Assembly: GCF_000154725.1 (NCBI RefSeq)
Contig: NZ_DS544873.1
Coordinates: 3,299,397-3,363,396, forward strand
DNA: 64,000 nucleotides
Direction: 5' to 3'
DNA from: Kordia algicida OT-1
GTDB lineage: Bacteria; Bacteroidota; Bacteroidia; Flavobacteriales; Flavobacteriaceae
Shown here: piece by piece, positions 7,625 to 17,155 of the stretch
Layout: each line of letters starts with the position of its first letter
How positions within the stretch are numbered: position 1 is the stretch's first letter
Notes under the pieces: model-generated
Told to the model about the DNA's origin: nothing
Seen by the model: only the letters and a program-made list of their open reading frames with translations
The model's database searches: none
Made by a program: the position numbers and the translations under genes

Positions 7625-8890
7625 TTAAAGTTCATCTATCGTTTTTCGAATTGCTTGATATATTTTTTGTAATTGTGCATCAGTTGTAATGTACGGTGCT
7701 AGAATGTAAATTGTATTTCCTAGTGGACGCAAACATACACCTTTGCTCATAAACGAATTGAAAAGCTTGTCGCGCAAGTTTCCGTAACGTTCCATTTGAA
7801 TGTTTAAATCGAGTGCAAAAATTTGTCCTTGTTGTCGTACGGAAGCTACTTTTGGATGCTTTTTTATGTCTTCGCCAAATGTTTGATGTGAAATTTGTAT
7901 ACGCTGTAAGTTTGCTTGTATTTCTTCGGATTGTAAGAGTTCTATTCCTGCAATTGCTGCACTACACGCTACAGGATTTCCAGAATATGTATGTCCGTGA
8001 AAGAAGCCTTTTTTCATATCGTCTGCATAGAATGCATCGTATATTTTTTGACTACAACTTGTAATCGCCATAGGCACCATTCCTGCTGATAATGCTTTAG
8101 ATAGACAGATAATATCTGGTTTGATTTCAATGTATTCGGAAGCAAAGTTTTTTCCTGTTTTCCCGAAACCTGTCATCACTTCGTCAGCAATGGTTACGAC
8201 ATTGTGTCTGTGGGCAATTTTTAAAATTTCGTTGATGTGTTCCGCTTTGTGCACTTGCATTGCTGCCGCGCCTTGCACTAAAGGTTCATAGATAAAAGCT
8301 GCTACATTATGTTCTGTGATTAGTTTGGTAAATGTTGCCTTTACAGCTTCTAGATTTTCTGCATTTGGTACTGGAATTCGAGAAACATCGATAAAGAATT
8401 CTTCAAATGGTCCGTTGTATACGGATAATCCTGAGACAGACATTGCACCAAAGGTATCACCGTGAAAACCATTTTCTAGCGCGATAATTTTTGTCCTTTT
8501 TTCTTCGCGATTGAAATGGTATTGCAACGCCATTTTGATTGCTACATCTATTGCCGTTGAACCATTGTCTGAAAAAAATAGTTTTTCTTGATTTTCTGGC
8601 AATATTTGTATGAGTTTTTCAGAGAGTTCTACGGCTGGTTTGTGTGTGAATCCTGTGAAAACCACATGATCTAAGGTTTCCATTTGTGCACGAACTTTAT
8701 TGATGATGTACGGATTACAATGTCCGTACACACAAGTATACCACGAAGCGATTCCGTCAATGTATTCGTTATTATTTTCATCGTATAAAACCGCGCCTTT
8801 TGCTTTTGTGATTGCAATGTGATTTGGGTGCGATTTGTGCTGCGTTAACGGATGCCAAAGATGTTTTTTGTCTCTTTCTTGTAAACTCAT
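7625..8890 (-). CDS. bioA: Adenosylmethionine-8-amino-7-oxononanoate aminotransferase BioA
   Basis: 421 residues, class III PLP aminotransferase that converts 7-keto-8-aminopelargonate to 7,8-diaminopelargonate with SAM as amino donor. Visible marks: the N-terminal KKHLWHPLTQHK, the BioA-type SWYTCVYGHCNP, the cofactor segment IADEVMTGFGKTGKNFAS, and the PLP lysine in CLSKALSAGMVPM. It overlaps the bioD stop by four bases and is last in the overlapping bioF-DUF2007-bioD-bioA operon. Confidence 0.96.
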   Translation of the reverse strand: MSLQERDKKHLWHPLTQHKSHPNHIAITKAKGAVLYDENNNEYIDGIASWYTCVYGHCNPYIINKVRAQMETLDHVVFTGFTHKPAVELSEKLIQILPENQEKLFFSDNGSTAIDVAIKMALQYHFNREEKRTKIIALENGFHGDTFGAMSVSGLSVYNGPFEEFFIDVSRIPVPNAENLEAVKATFTKLITEHNVAAFIYEPLVQGAAAMQVHKAEHINEILKIAHRHNVVTIADEVMTGFGKTGKNFASEYIEIKPDIICLSKALSAGMVPMAITSCSQKIYDAFYADDMKKGFFHGHTYSGNPVACSAAIAGIELLQSEEIQANLQRIQISHQTFGEDIKKHPKVASVRQQGQIFALDLNIQMERYGNLRDKLFNSFMSKGVCLRPLGNTIYILAPYITTDAQLQKIYQAIRKTIDEL

Positions 8891-9501
8891 ACTAGTTTTT
8901 CTTTGAAAATTTCTGCGTATTCGCGAATGACATTTTGATCAAAATAAGGTTCTTCTTCAATGCGTCCAATCACTGGAACATTGGTCATTTTTTTGATGAT
9001 TGCTTCTGTGGTTACATGTTCTTTTCCACTGAAGATGATAGATACTTTGAGTCCTTTTTCTTGTAATAGTTTTACCGTGAGTAGCGTATGATTGATGCTT
9101 CCTAAGTAATGACGAGAAACTACAACTACATGATATTCAGGCTTTATAAGGTCTAAAATGGTATGTTCATTGTTTAAAGGCACTAAGATTCCGCCTGCAC
9201 CTTCAATGATTAAATGATTGCTCGTTGTAGGTTCTTGAATTTCTTCCAGATGAATGGTAACATTATCTATTTCTGCGGAAGCATGCGGACTCATCGGCGT
9301 ATGGAGTGCATAACTATTTTTATGAATTTTTGTTTTTGTATTGGAAATGTACCGTTCAATTTTATGACTGTCTGAGTTGTCTAAATCGCCCGCTTGAATT
9401 GGTTTCCAATAGTCTGCTTGTAAAGCTTCTGTTAGGATTGCGGAAACGACTGTTTTTCCGACTTCCGTAGAGATTCCTGTAACAAATATTTTTTTCTGCA
9501 T
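8887..9501 (-). CDS. bioD: Dethiobiotin synthetase BioD
   Basis: 204 residues. ATP-dependent carboxylation of diaminopelargonate to dethiobiotin. The P-loop is GISTEVGKTVVS at residues 9-20, the flavobacterial form of GTDTxVGKT, and IIEGAGGILVPLN matches the BioD motif EGAGG. It overlaps neighbours at both ends by one to four bases, so it is part of the bio operon. Confidence 0.94.
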   Translation of the reverse strand: MQKKIFVTGISTEVGKTVVSAILTEALQADYWKPIQAGDLDNSDSHKIERYISNTKTKIHKNSYALHTPMSPHASAEIDNVTIHLEEIQEPTTSNHLIIEGAGGILVPLNNEHTILDLIKPEYHVVVVSRHYLGSINHTLLTVKLLQEKGLKVSIIFSGKEHVTTEAIIKKMTNVPVIGRIEEEPYFDQNVIREYAEIFKEKLV

Positions 9502-9890
9502 TAGTTTGTTTCTTGTTTAAAAATTTCGCCGCAGTCGTTGCATAGATAGCGTTTTGGTTCAAAGAATGGAAATAGCAAGTAGAGTAAATTTTTTCTTGGC
9601 GGCGCAACTAAAACTCGATTTCCTCCACATGCCGAACATATGATTCTGCTTCCTCGCCTATCTACTTCGTATTCGCGCAATTCATTGTAGAGTTCAATAG
9701 CAGCTTCTTTGTCTTGTAAATGTACTTGTAATTTTACGCCGCCAATGGCATGACTTACCAACGGATCAACATCAATGGTGTGTTCATCTTTTAGAAATAC
9801 TTCAATACCGTGTGACATAAATTTCCCTTTCATTACTTGTGCTTCCGCAGTGTATTCAAAAGATGCAACTGTGTAGAAATCGTTTTTCAT
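9501..9890 (-). CDS. DUF2007-domain protein with zinc ribbon
   Basis: 129 residues. An N-terminal DUF2007-type domain (FYTVASFEYTAEAQVMKGKF, residues about 5-70; often named putative signal-transducing protein) is joined to a C-terminal zinc ribbon with two CxxC pairs (ICSACGG and YLCNDCGE). Between the CxxC pairs is a short hydrophobic stretch NLLYLLFPFF. It is embedded between bioF and bioD with one- to four-base overlaps, so it must be co-translated with biotin enzymes. Its function is unknown; the fusion and location suggest, but do not prove, a link with the pathway. Confidence 0.75.
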   Translation of the reverse strand: MKNDFYTVASFEYTAEAQVMKGKFMSHGIEVFLKDEHTIDVDPLVSHAIGGVKLQVHLQDKEAAIELYNELREYEVDRRGSRIICSACGGNRVLVAPPRKNLLYLLFPFFEPKRYLCNDCGEIFKQETN

Positions 9891-11014
9891 AGTTGTGTAT
9901 TTTTTAGCGTATTAATTACGTTCAAAATTTCGGTTTCTGTGTTATACGCGTGCAAACAGAAGCGCAAGCGCTCTTTTCCCTTTGGAACTGTTGGTGATAC
10001 TATTGGCTTTACATCAAAGCCTTTTGTTTGTATTTTTTTTGCGACTGCTTTTACGTGTTCGTTCCCAGATAAGATACAACAATGAATGGCAGCATTTCCA
10101 TGAATGAAGTTTAAGTTTTTTGTTTCTTTTTGAAAGAATGTAATGTTTTTACGCAAGTTTGAGATTGCTTGTGTTTCCTTCAATTCGTCATACGCAATTT
10201 TGATGGTAGCAACTGCATGTGGCGATAATCCGGTGGTGTAGATGAAGCTTCTTGCGAAATTGACTAAGTATGTTTTTAGCATTTGACTTCCTAGAATCAC
10301 AGCTCCGTGACAACCTAAAGCTTTTCCAAACGTGTAGATTCTGGCGAAAACTTTGGTTTCTAGGTTTAATTGTTGCAATAAACCTTGTCCGTTTTCACCA
10401 AAAACACCTAGGGCATGCGCTTCATCTACAATAAGATATGCGTTGTAGTGATCGCAAAGTTGAATTAGTTTTTCCAAATCAGGCGAATCGCCATCCATAG
10501 AGAATACCGATTCAGTTACTATATAGATTTCCTGATTTTCACTACTTAATTTTTCTAATTTTTCATGTAAATCGCCTATGTTGTTATGTTTGAATTTGTA
10601 TGATTTTGCGTAACTCATACCAATTCCGTCACGAATGGAAGCATGAATGAATTCATCGTAAAGAATGATATCACCACGCAAAGGAACTGACGAAAAGAAG
10701 CCAATGTTTGCGTCGTATCCAGAGTTGAGTAACAAGGCAGTTTCACTGTTATGAAATGTACAGAGTTGCGTTTCTACTTCTTGATATAGTTTATGATTTC
10801 CTGAAAGCAAACGCGAACCTGTTGCGCCATTTTGCATTAAGTTTCGATCTATGAGTAGTTGATGTGTTTTTTGAAAGATGGTTTTGGAAGTCGCAAATCC
10901 TAAGTAATCGTTTGAAGAAAAATCGATCTTGTTTTGGGCAATAGGAAGCGTTCGTAATGCATTGTTTTGCATCCGGTCTTCAATTTTTACTTGTATTTTT
11001 TTGGGCAACTTCAC
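9887..11014 (-). CDS. bioF: 8-amino-7-oxononanoate synthase BioF
   Basis: 375 residues, alpha-oxoamine synthase condensing pimeloyl thioester with L-alanine. Motifs: SSNDYLGFA, TGSRLLSGNH, the DEAHALGVFG loop, and the PLP lysine in YTFGKALGCHGAVILG. The gene overlaps the upstream membrane-protein gene and the downstream DUF2007 gene by four bases each. The family also contains Kbl and serine palmitoyltransferase, but the operon with bioD and bioA settles the call. Confidence 0.95.
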   Translation of the reverse strand: MKLPKKIQVKIEDRMQNNALRTLPIAQNKIDFSSNDYLGFATSKTIFQKTHQLLIDRNLMQNGATGSRLLSGNHKLYQEVETQLCTFHNSETALLLNSGYDANIGFFSSVPLRGDIILYDEFIHASIRDGIGMSYAKSYKFKHNNIGDLHEKLEKLSSENQEIYIVTESVFSMDGDSPDLEKLIQLCDHYNAYLIVDEAHALGVFGENGQGLLQQLNLETKVFARIYTFGKALGCHGAVILGSQMLKTYLVNFARSFIYTTGLSPHAVATIKIAYDELKETQAISNLRKNITFFQKETKNLNFIHGNAAIHCCILSGNEHVKAVAKKIQTKGFDVKPIVSPTVPKGKERLRFCLHAYNTETEILNVINTLKNTQL

Positions 11015-11514
11015 AGTTCAATCCATTTTGAATTGTTGGCAACCGTTGCATCTAGCAAGTCTATTTGTAACGTTTTTGCCAATTTTTTTCCAACTTCTAA
11101 AGCTTCAGCTTCATCAAACATTTGATATATTTTAAAATGCTTGTTTCCTACATACCATACATTTACTTGATAAAAGTCATCATCTTTTTTGAATACCGAA
11201 ACATATTCTAACGCTGGTAAAGGTTTCCATTTTCCAAGTTTGAACATGAGAATTGCGCGTTCGTGTTTGTATTGATTGTTTTTAAAATCGAAATAGTAGG
11301 TTTGTATGACAGAGTAGAAAAACGCTGCGCTTGCAGATAGTATGGCAACTTGTATGAAGGCAACTTCATTTTTTACATATTCAGTTTCAAAAGAAAATTC
11401 TAAACTATAAAAGAAAAATACTACGCAACTAATGGTTACCGCATAGAAAAATGCAGCAAGAATGTTGTGCCAAAGCGATCTATTTCCTTGTGAAATTATG
11501 ACTTCGTCTTTCAT
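11011..11514 (-). CDS. Small membrane protein, paralogue of the broken gene at 2037
   Basis: 167 residues with two hydrophobic segments (about 17-40 and 53-72) and a soluble C-terminal half ending KTLQIDLLDATVANNSKWIEL. It is homologous to the interrupted gene at 2037-2519 along its length (shared YVSVF and ID-[LI]-LDAT-x(n)-SKWI). First gene of the bio operon, overlapping the bioF start by four bases. No known domain name can be given. The repeated pairing with biotin genes is the main clue to function. Confidence 0.7.
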   Translation of the reverse strand: MKDEVIISQGNRSLWHNILAAFFYAVTISCVVFFFYSLEFSFETEYVKNEVAFIQVAILSASAAFFYSVIQTYYFDFKNNQYKHERAILMFKLGKWKPLPALEYVSVFKKDDDFYQVNVWYVGNKHFKIYQMFDEAEALEVGKKLAKTLQIDLLDATVANNSKWIEL

Positions 11515-11572
11515 GTGGTAAAAATACTGATTATTCTACTGAAATGCGGAGAGAAGTTATGGAGAAATGTGA

Positions 11573-12205
11573 CTATTTTATGGTAATTTTTTCTCCCAGA
11601 AATTTGGGTTGCTTGCCAATTACTAAGTCTATACACATAGCAACTCGCGCCAATACTTCCCGTACTTTTATTTTGAAACCACTGCGTCCGCCAACATTTT
11701 TTGCATTGAAACCAACGGCATTGATTCCTTTGGCGTTTGCAATAGCAATAGCACGTTCGTTATGAAATTGCTGCGAAATGATGGTAATGTTTTCTTGTTG
11801 AAATATTTCTTTACTTCTCACGACAGAATCCAGTGTTCTGAAACCTGCGTAATCTAAGATAATTTTGTTTTCGGGAATTCCTGCTGCAATCAAATCTTCT
11901 TTGAATGTTGTAGGTTCATCATATGTTTTACTGCCATTATCGCCACTTACCAATATGTATTTTATTTTTCCAGATTTGTAGAGTTTTACCGTAGCATTTA
12001 TTCGGTATGAATAGAATAAATTAACTTTTCCATTTTTTAGATATTTTCCTGTTCCTAGTAGCAATCCAACTTTATTGGAAGGAATTTCAGCAACTTTGTT
12101 AAATGTTTTTCCGTTAGATATGAGTTCTACATAAGTGTTGCATGCTATGATTCCTATGATGAACACTAAAAAGGTGAAACCGATACGTTTTAGCCATTTT
12201 TTCAT
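11573..12205 (-). CDS. SanA/YdcF-like DUF218 membrane protein
   Basis: 210 residues. One N-terminal transmembrane segment (about 8-26) and a DUF218 domain typical of SanA/ElyC-type envelope proteins: VGLLLGTGKYLKNGKVN, YRINATVKLYKSGKIKYILVSGDNG and TISQQFHNERAIAIAN. Family members are linked with envelope integrity and vancomycin tolerance. The start was set at MKKWLKRIG because a TACTTTTG box lies just before it, inside the longer frame that reaches 12253. Transcribed alone. Confidence 0.82.
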   Translation of the reverse strand: MKKWLKRIGFTFLVFIIGIIACNTYVELISNGKTFNKVAEIPSNKVGLLLGTGKYLKNGKVNLFYSYRINATVKLYKSGKIKYILVSGDNGSKTYDEPTTFKEDLIAAGIPENKIILDYAGFRTLDSVVRSKEIFQQENITIISQQFHNERAIAIANAKGINAVGFNAKNVGGRSGFKIKVREVLARVAMCIDLVIGKQPKFLGEKITIK

Positions 12206-12210
12206 TGCTA

Positions 12211-12218
12211 CAAAAGTA
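12211..12218 (-). promoter_or_regulatory. -7 box flush against the SanA-like start
   Basis: TACTTTTG on the minus strand ends five bases before the ATG at 12205. With transcription starting about five to seven bases downstream, the mRNA would have almost no leader. Confidence 0.5.
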
Positions 12219-12240
12219 CTTTTTTTCGTGTTGATATAAA

Positions 12241-12267
12241 AAAACCCTTCCAAAATGAAAGGGTTTT
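12241..12267 (-). terminator. Terminator after secreted paralogue 1
   Basis: AAAACCCTT and AAGGGTTTT form a perfect nine-pair stem with a nine-base loop, followed by TTT on the minus strand, 22 bases past the stop of the gene at 12290. Confidence 0.8.
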
Positions 12268-12289
12268 ACAGTTTGTTAGTTAGTTATTT

Positions 12290-13066
12290 TTAAATAGTAT
12301 TGATGTATTTAATTAGTTTTTTCAAACTTTTTTCTTTGTTGAGTTTGATACGGTTTTTCTTGATAAATACACTGATTTGTTCAGCTTTGTCAGGAAATAA
12401 TGCTAAGAATTCTTTTTTCTTTTTTGGAACTTTTATGGCATGTCCGTTGTGTGCTTTTTCGATATAGAATTCGCATCGCATGTCTTTGAATTCTGTTGTG
12501 ATTGAAGATGCCGAAGATCCGTATGAAGATTGTTTCTTTTTTACGAGTTTTTTGCATTGTTTTCTGTACAACGAAATGTTGTCATTGTCTTCTATGCTGA
12601 TGTAATATCCAAGATCATTTTCTTTTTCGCTATCAATTTTTTCTAAAACTCTGTATTTTAGATTGTTTGCATGCTGATTGATCTCATAGTTTCGTTGCTT
12701 TGAGATTACCAATACTTCAGAATCGTCTCCACCTTTTACTTCCATTTCGTCCGTTAAAGCATTGTAACGTACAAGATATACCTTGTTTACTTGTTCTATT
12801 CTTGCTGTAGAGAAATCTTTTTGCATGTACGGTGTTCCAATAGTATTTGGTCCGTAAGTGTTTGATTGATTTCTTACGATGACTGCATTTAGTGAATTGT
12901 CAAAATCCATCGAAGCTTTTGATGCAAGTTTTATAGCTCCTTGAGGTGGTGGTGGTCCATAACTTCCTCCAGAACATTGTGCTATTCCTTCAAGACTTAA
13001 TAATAAGCAAAATACTAGAACGTATCTTAATTTTTTGAGTGTGGTTTTGGTGTGAATTGTTTTCAT
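12290..13066 (-). CDS. Secreted protein, tandem family member 1
   Basis: 258 residues with a signal peptide (about 1-30, ending GIAQC). After it comes a Gly/Pro-rich stretch GGSYGPPPPQG found only in this member. The shared family frame follows: KVYLVRYNALTDEMEV, YRVLEKID, LGYYISIEDNDNISLYRK, SEFYIE-like CEFYIEKAHNGHAIKVP, and a C-terminal KLNKEKSLKKLIKYINTI. The two following genes are paralogues with the same blocks. No catalytic motif is visible and no family name is recognised. Each gene has its own hairpin or gap, so they may be transcribed separately. Confidence 0.7.
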   Translation of the reverse strand: MKTIHTKTTLKKLRYVLVFCLLLSLEGIAQCSGGSYGPPPPQGAIKLASKASMDFDNSLNAVIVRNQSNTYGPNTIGTPYMQKDFSTARIEQVNKVYLVRYNALTDEMEVKGGDDSEVLVISKQRNYEINQHANNLKYRVLEKIDSEKENDLGYYISIEDNDNISLYRKQCKKLVKKKQSSYGSSASSITTEFKDMRCEFYIEKAHNGHAIKVPKKKKEFLALFPDKAEQISVFIKKNRIKLNKEKSLKKLIKYINTI

Positions 13067-13182
13067 AATTTATTTTTTTTGGTTTTAATGTATTTTAAAG
13101 TTACGAAAAAATGTGATTGAGCGAAATTATCCGTTAGGTTTTTTCCAAATAACTGTTTGATTTTGTTTATTTTACACCAAAA

Positions 13183-13212
13183 AAAAGCACCAAACCGAAG
13201 TTTGATGCTTTT
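13183..13212 (-). terminator. Terminator after secreted paralogue 2
   Basis: A 13-pair stem with one G-U-type mismatch and a four-base loop (AAAAGCAYCAAAC with GTTTG-x-TGCTTTT), followed by eight T on the minus strand, 27 bases past the stop at 13239. Its stem sequence is nearly the same as that of the terminator at 14950-14981. Confidence 0.85.
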
Positions 13213-13238
13213 GAATTATTTTTGATATACAATTTTAC

Positions 13239-13988
13239 TTATAGTGAATTTACGTAATCAATTACTTTTATGATATCTTCTTCTTTTGTTACTTTGAGAT
13301 TGTTCTCTTTGATGAATTGCTTCACAATAGCTCTTTTATCTTCAAATAGTTTAGCAACTCCACCTCTTGTACGAGAAAGCTTTATGGCGTGACCACTTTT
13401 TTTAAATTCTACGTAAAACTCGCTTTTTGTATCTCTAAATTCCGTAATGATTTTTGGTGCAGGAATCATGTACGGTGTTTTTTCTAGTCCAATGTTTAAT
13501 TGTTTTAAGTCTTTTCGATAAAGAGAAACATAGTCATTTTCTTTTAATACTTTAAAATACCCAAGCACTCGTTTTTTACTGTAATTGTCTGTTTCTAGAA
13601 TTTTGTAGGTACGATCTTCCGTTTGAAATGAAATCTTTTCTTTTTTAAGATTTTTGTTAATGTATCCTATTTTGTCGTCTTGACGCTTTATTTCCATTTC
13701 GTCTAAGTACGCATTGTAACGTGCTTTGAAGACAACTTGTGATGAAGAAATTTTTGCATCTTTGAATTCTTCTTCATGAAATTGCGATCCGTTAGCAACT
13801 TCCAAAATACTTTTGTTAGCATCGTTGGTATATCCTAATGCAAATAAAGGATTGTTGTGAGGAACTAAAAATAAAACGACTGATGGCGCGTGTGTTGAGG
13901 TTACATTTACGGTTTGTTGCGCGAAAGTTGTTATTGTACATAATAGCATGAGTACACAAACAGAACTTTTTTTTAGAATTGATTTCAT
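13239..13988 (-). CDS. Secreted protein, tandem family member 2
   Basis: 249 residues, signal peptide about 1-23 (ITTFAQQ). Family blocks are present: VFKARYNAYLDEMEIKRQDD, YKILETDNYSKKRVLGYF, DYVSLYRKDLKQL, KSEFYVEFKKSGHAIKLSR, and C-terminal KVTKEEDIIKVIDYVNSL. It lacks the Gly/Pro insert of member 1. Function unknown. The conserved Arg-Tyr-Asn-Ala and Asp-Glu-Met-Glu positions suggest a common fold rather than an enzyme site. Confidence 0.7.
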   Translation of the reverse strand: MKSILKKSSVCVLMLLCTITTFAQQTVNVTSTHAPSVVLFLVPHNNPLFALGYTNDANKSILEVANGSQFHEEEFKDAKISSSQVVFKARYNAYLDEMEIKRQDDKIGYINKNLKKEKISFQTEDRTYKILETDNYSKKRVLGYFKVLKENDYVSLYRKDLKQLNIGLEKTPYMIPAPKIITEFRDTKSEFYVEFKKSGHAIKLSRTRGGVAKLFEDKRAIVKQFIKENNLKVTKEEDIIKVIDYVNSL

Positions 13989-14096
13989 AGCTTTTGGTTT
14001 TTAAAAGTTAATGTTTAATTGAATCTTAGTATTATTCCTCAAAAACCTTACCATTGTACTATTTTTCTCAATCTTCTTTATTAATAAAGCGCTTAT

Positions 14097-14816
14097 TTAC
14101 AATGAATTAACGTAGTTTATAAGTTTTATCAAGTCTTTTTCTTTTGTAACTTTGATTTTATTTTCTTTGATAAATTTTTTGACTAAGTCTTCTTTTCTAG
14201 GAAATACTTTGCTAACAGATTTCTTCTTTCTAGGAAGTTTTATAACGTCTCCACTACCATTTAATTCTACGTAAAATTCGCTTTTTTGTTTTTTAAATTT
14301 TGCTGAACTTCCTCCTAAATTTCCTCCGTAAGCTGCTTTTTTAACTTCTACGAACTTCTTTCTGTCTTTTCTATAAAGTGCAACATTAGTTCCTTCTGTC
14401 AACTGTACATAGTATCCTAACTTGTTGTCTTTTTTACTATCAGCATATTCTAGAATTTTATACGTTATACCTGACCTACTTTCTTTGATAACGTAGTTCT
14501 TGTTATTTTTATTCATGATTAACGTATCTGTACTTTGAATCACTTCCATGTCATCTAAAGCTGCATTATAACGAACGAGATATACTTTATTTAGTGGAGT
14601 AATTTTGGCTGAGTTAAAGCTTTCGTTGTAATAAGGTGTTCCTTCTACATTAGCTTTGTAAATGGCTGCAAAGTTTTTTTGCATTTGCGCTTGTAGTGTC
14701 AAATCATTGTGAAACATTGATGCTTGCACAGCTTGTCTTGCAGACTGGGAAAATCCTGTAGCGCTTACTAGAATAAGAACGCATAAAGCTGTTAGTTGTT
14801 TTATAGATAATTTCAT
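14097..14816 (-). CDS. Secreted protein, tandem family member 3
   Basis: 239 residues, signal peptide about 1-23 (ATGFSQS). It shares VYLVRYNAALDDMEVI, YKILEYADSKKDNKLGYY, NVALYRKDRKKF, KSEFYVELNGSGDVIKLPRKKK and the C-terminal KVTKEKDLIKLINYVNSL with the two preceding paralogues. Members 2 and 3 are most alike at the C-terminus. It lies between atpC and the other paralogues on the same strand. Function unknown. Confidence 0.7.
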   Translation of the reverse strand: MKLSIKQLTALCVLILVSATGFSQSARQAVQASMFHNDLTLQAQMQKNFAAIYKANVEGTPYYNESFNSAKITPLNKVYLVRYNAALDDMEVIQSTDTLIMNKNNKNYVIKESRSGITYKILEYADSKKDNKLGYYVQLTEGTNVALYRKDRKKFVEVKKAAYGGNLGGSSAKFKKQKSEFYVELNGSGDVIKLPRKKKSVSKVFPRKEDLVKKFIKENKIKVTKEKDLIKLINYVNSL

Positions 14817-14949
14817 ACCATTAAGTTTTTTATATGTGAATTTACGAATTGAATAGTGTTTGTTCCAAATAAATGGTTGTTTTTTAATTAAGTATCAAAG
14901 ATCAGTCCATTTTTAGCGATAATGAATATTTAAAAATTTGAAACATAAA

Positions 14950-14981
14950 AAAAGCATCAAACAATAACGTTTGATGCTTTT
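14950..14981 (-). terminator. Terminator after atpC
   Basis: AAAAGCATCAAAC and GTTTGATGCTTTT form a perfect 13-pair stem with a six-base loop, with A-rich and T-rich flanks. It lies 26 bases past the atpC stop. Confidence 0.85.
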
Positions 14982-15006
14982 GATATTTTAGTAATAATCG
15001 TATGAA

Positions 15007-15300
15007 TTAGTCTGCCAATACAATTACTTTGTTGTCTTTCATTTCAATAGTTCCAGAGTTGATTTTTAAAGTAAGTACTTTATCATCATCTATGTGTGGA
15101 ACGATTGATGCGTGCAATTCATCAAAAACCAAATGTGTTTTGGTGTGTGTATGAATTTTTACCATACCTTCTTTTAAAAGTGATACGATAGGCGCGTGAT
15201 TATTTAACATTTGAAATTCACCATTAATTCCTGGTACAGTCACAGAATCTACTTCTGAACTGAACAATGTTGCTTCTGGTGATACTATTTCTAAATACAT
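15007..15300 (-). CDS. atpC: ATP synthase F1 subunit epsilon
   Basis: 97 residues, only the N-terminal beta-sandwich domain (LEIVSPEATLFSSEVDSVTVPGINGEFQML). The helical C-terminal domain found in about 135-residue epsilon subunits, which can inhibit the enzyme, is absent, as is common in Bacteroidota. It follows atpD with a 94-base gap. The other F-type subunits are not in this window, in line with the split ATP synthase operons of the phylum. Confidence 0.93.
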   Translation of the reverse strand: MYLEIVSPEATLFSSEVDSVTVPGINGEFQMLNNHAPIVSLLKEGMVKIHTHTKTHLVFDELHASIVPHIDDDKVLTLKINSGTIEMKDNKVIVLAD

Positions 15301-15302
15301 AT

Positions 15303-15392
15303 TTTCTAATTATGAATTGTGAATTATAAATTATGAATTTGGAATATGTTGTACTCACAATTCTTCATTCCTAATTCTGAATTCTGAATTAA
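15303..15392. repeat. AT-rich GAATT-type repeats between atpD and atpC
   Basis: Several near-copies of TATGAATTGTGAATTATAAA-type units on the left and CTAATTCTGAATTCTGAATT on the right, in opposite orientations. Such intergenic repeats could fold into hairpins in the atpDC message and tune the ratio of the two subunits, which is an inference. Confidence 0.5.
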
Positions 15393-15394
15393 AA

Positions 15395-16906
<1,512 letters not shown>

Positions 16907-16988
16907 TTAAGTGTTTAATGTTTAGGTTATTAAATACTGAAAAATGGATTTCATATTTTATGCTAAAACATGACCTTTTTTCGCGGTG

Positions 16989-16996
16989 CAAAGATA
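16989..16996 (-). promoter_or_regulatory. -7 promoter box for atpDC
   Basis: TATCTTTG on the minus strand fits TAnnTTTG and is followed by CACCGCG, giving a leader of about 80 bases before atpD. No exact -33 TTG at standard spacing is visible. Confidence 0.5.
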
Positions 16997-17102
16997 TATT
17001 TTATTACTTAAAATAAGTAGTGTTTTGTAATGATTTTTAAAAATTATATCAAAATCCTTAATTATACTAGCATTTTACAGCTTTCAGAAATGATTTTGTA
17101 TA

Positions 17103-17132
17103 AAAAAAGTGTACTGTTACGTACACTTTTTT
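17103..17132 (-). terminator. Terminator after the TonB-dependent receptor
   Basis: AAAAAAGTGTAC and GTACACTTTTTT form a perfect 12-pair stem with a six-base loop, 23 bases past the receptor's stop codon. Confidence 0.85.
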
Positions 17133-17155
17133 GTTTGACATGTTGAGTTTTTATC

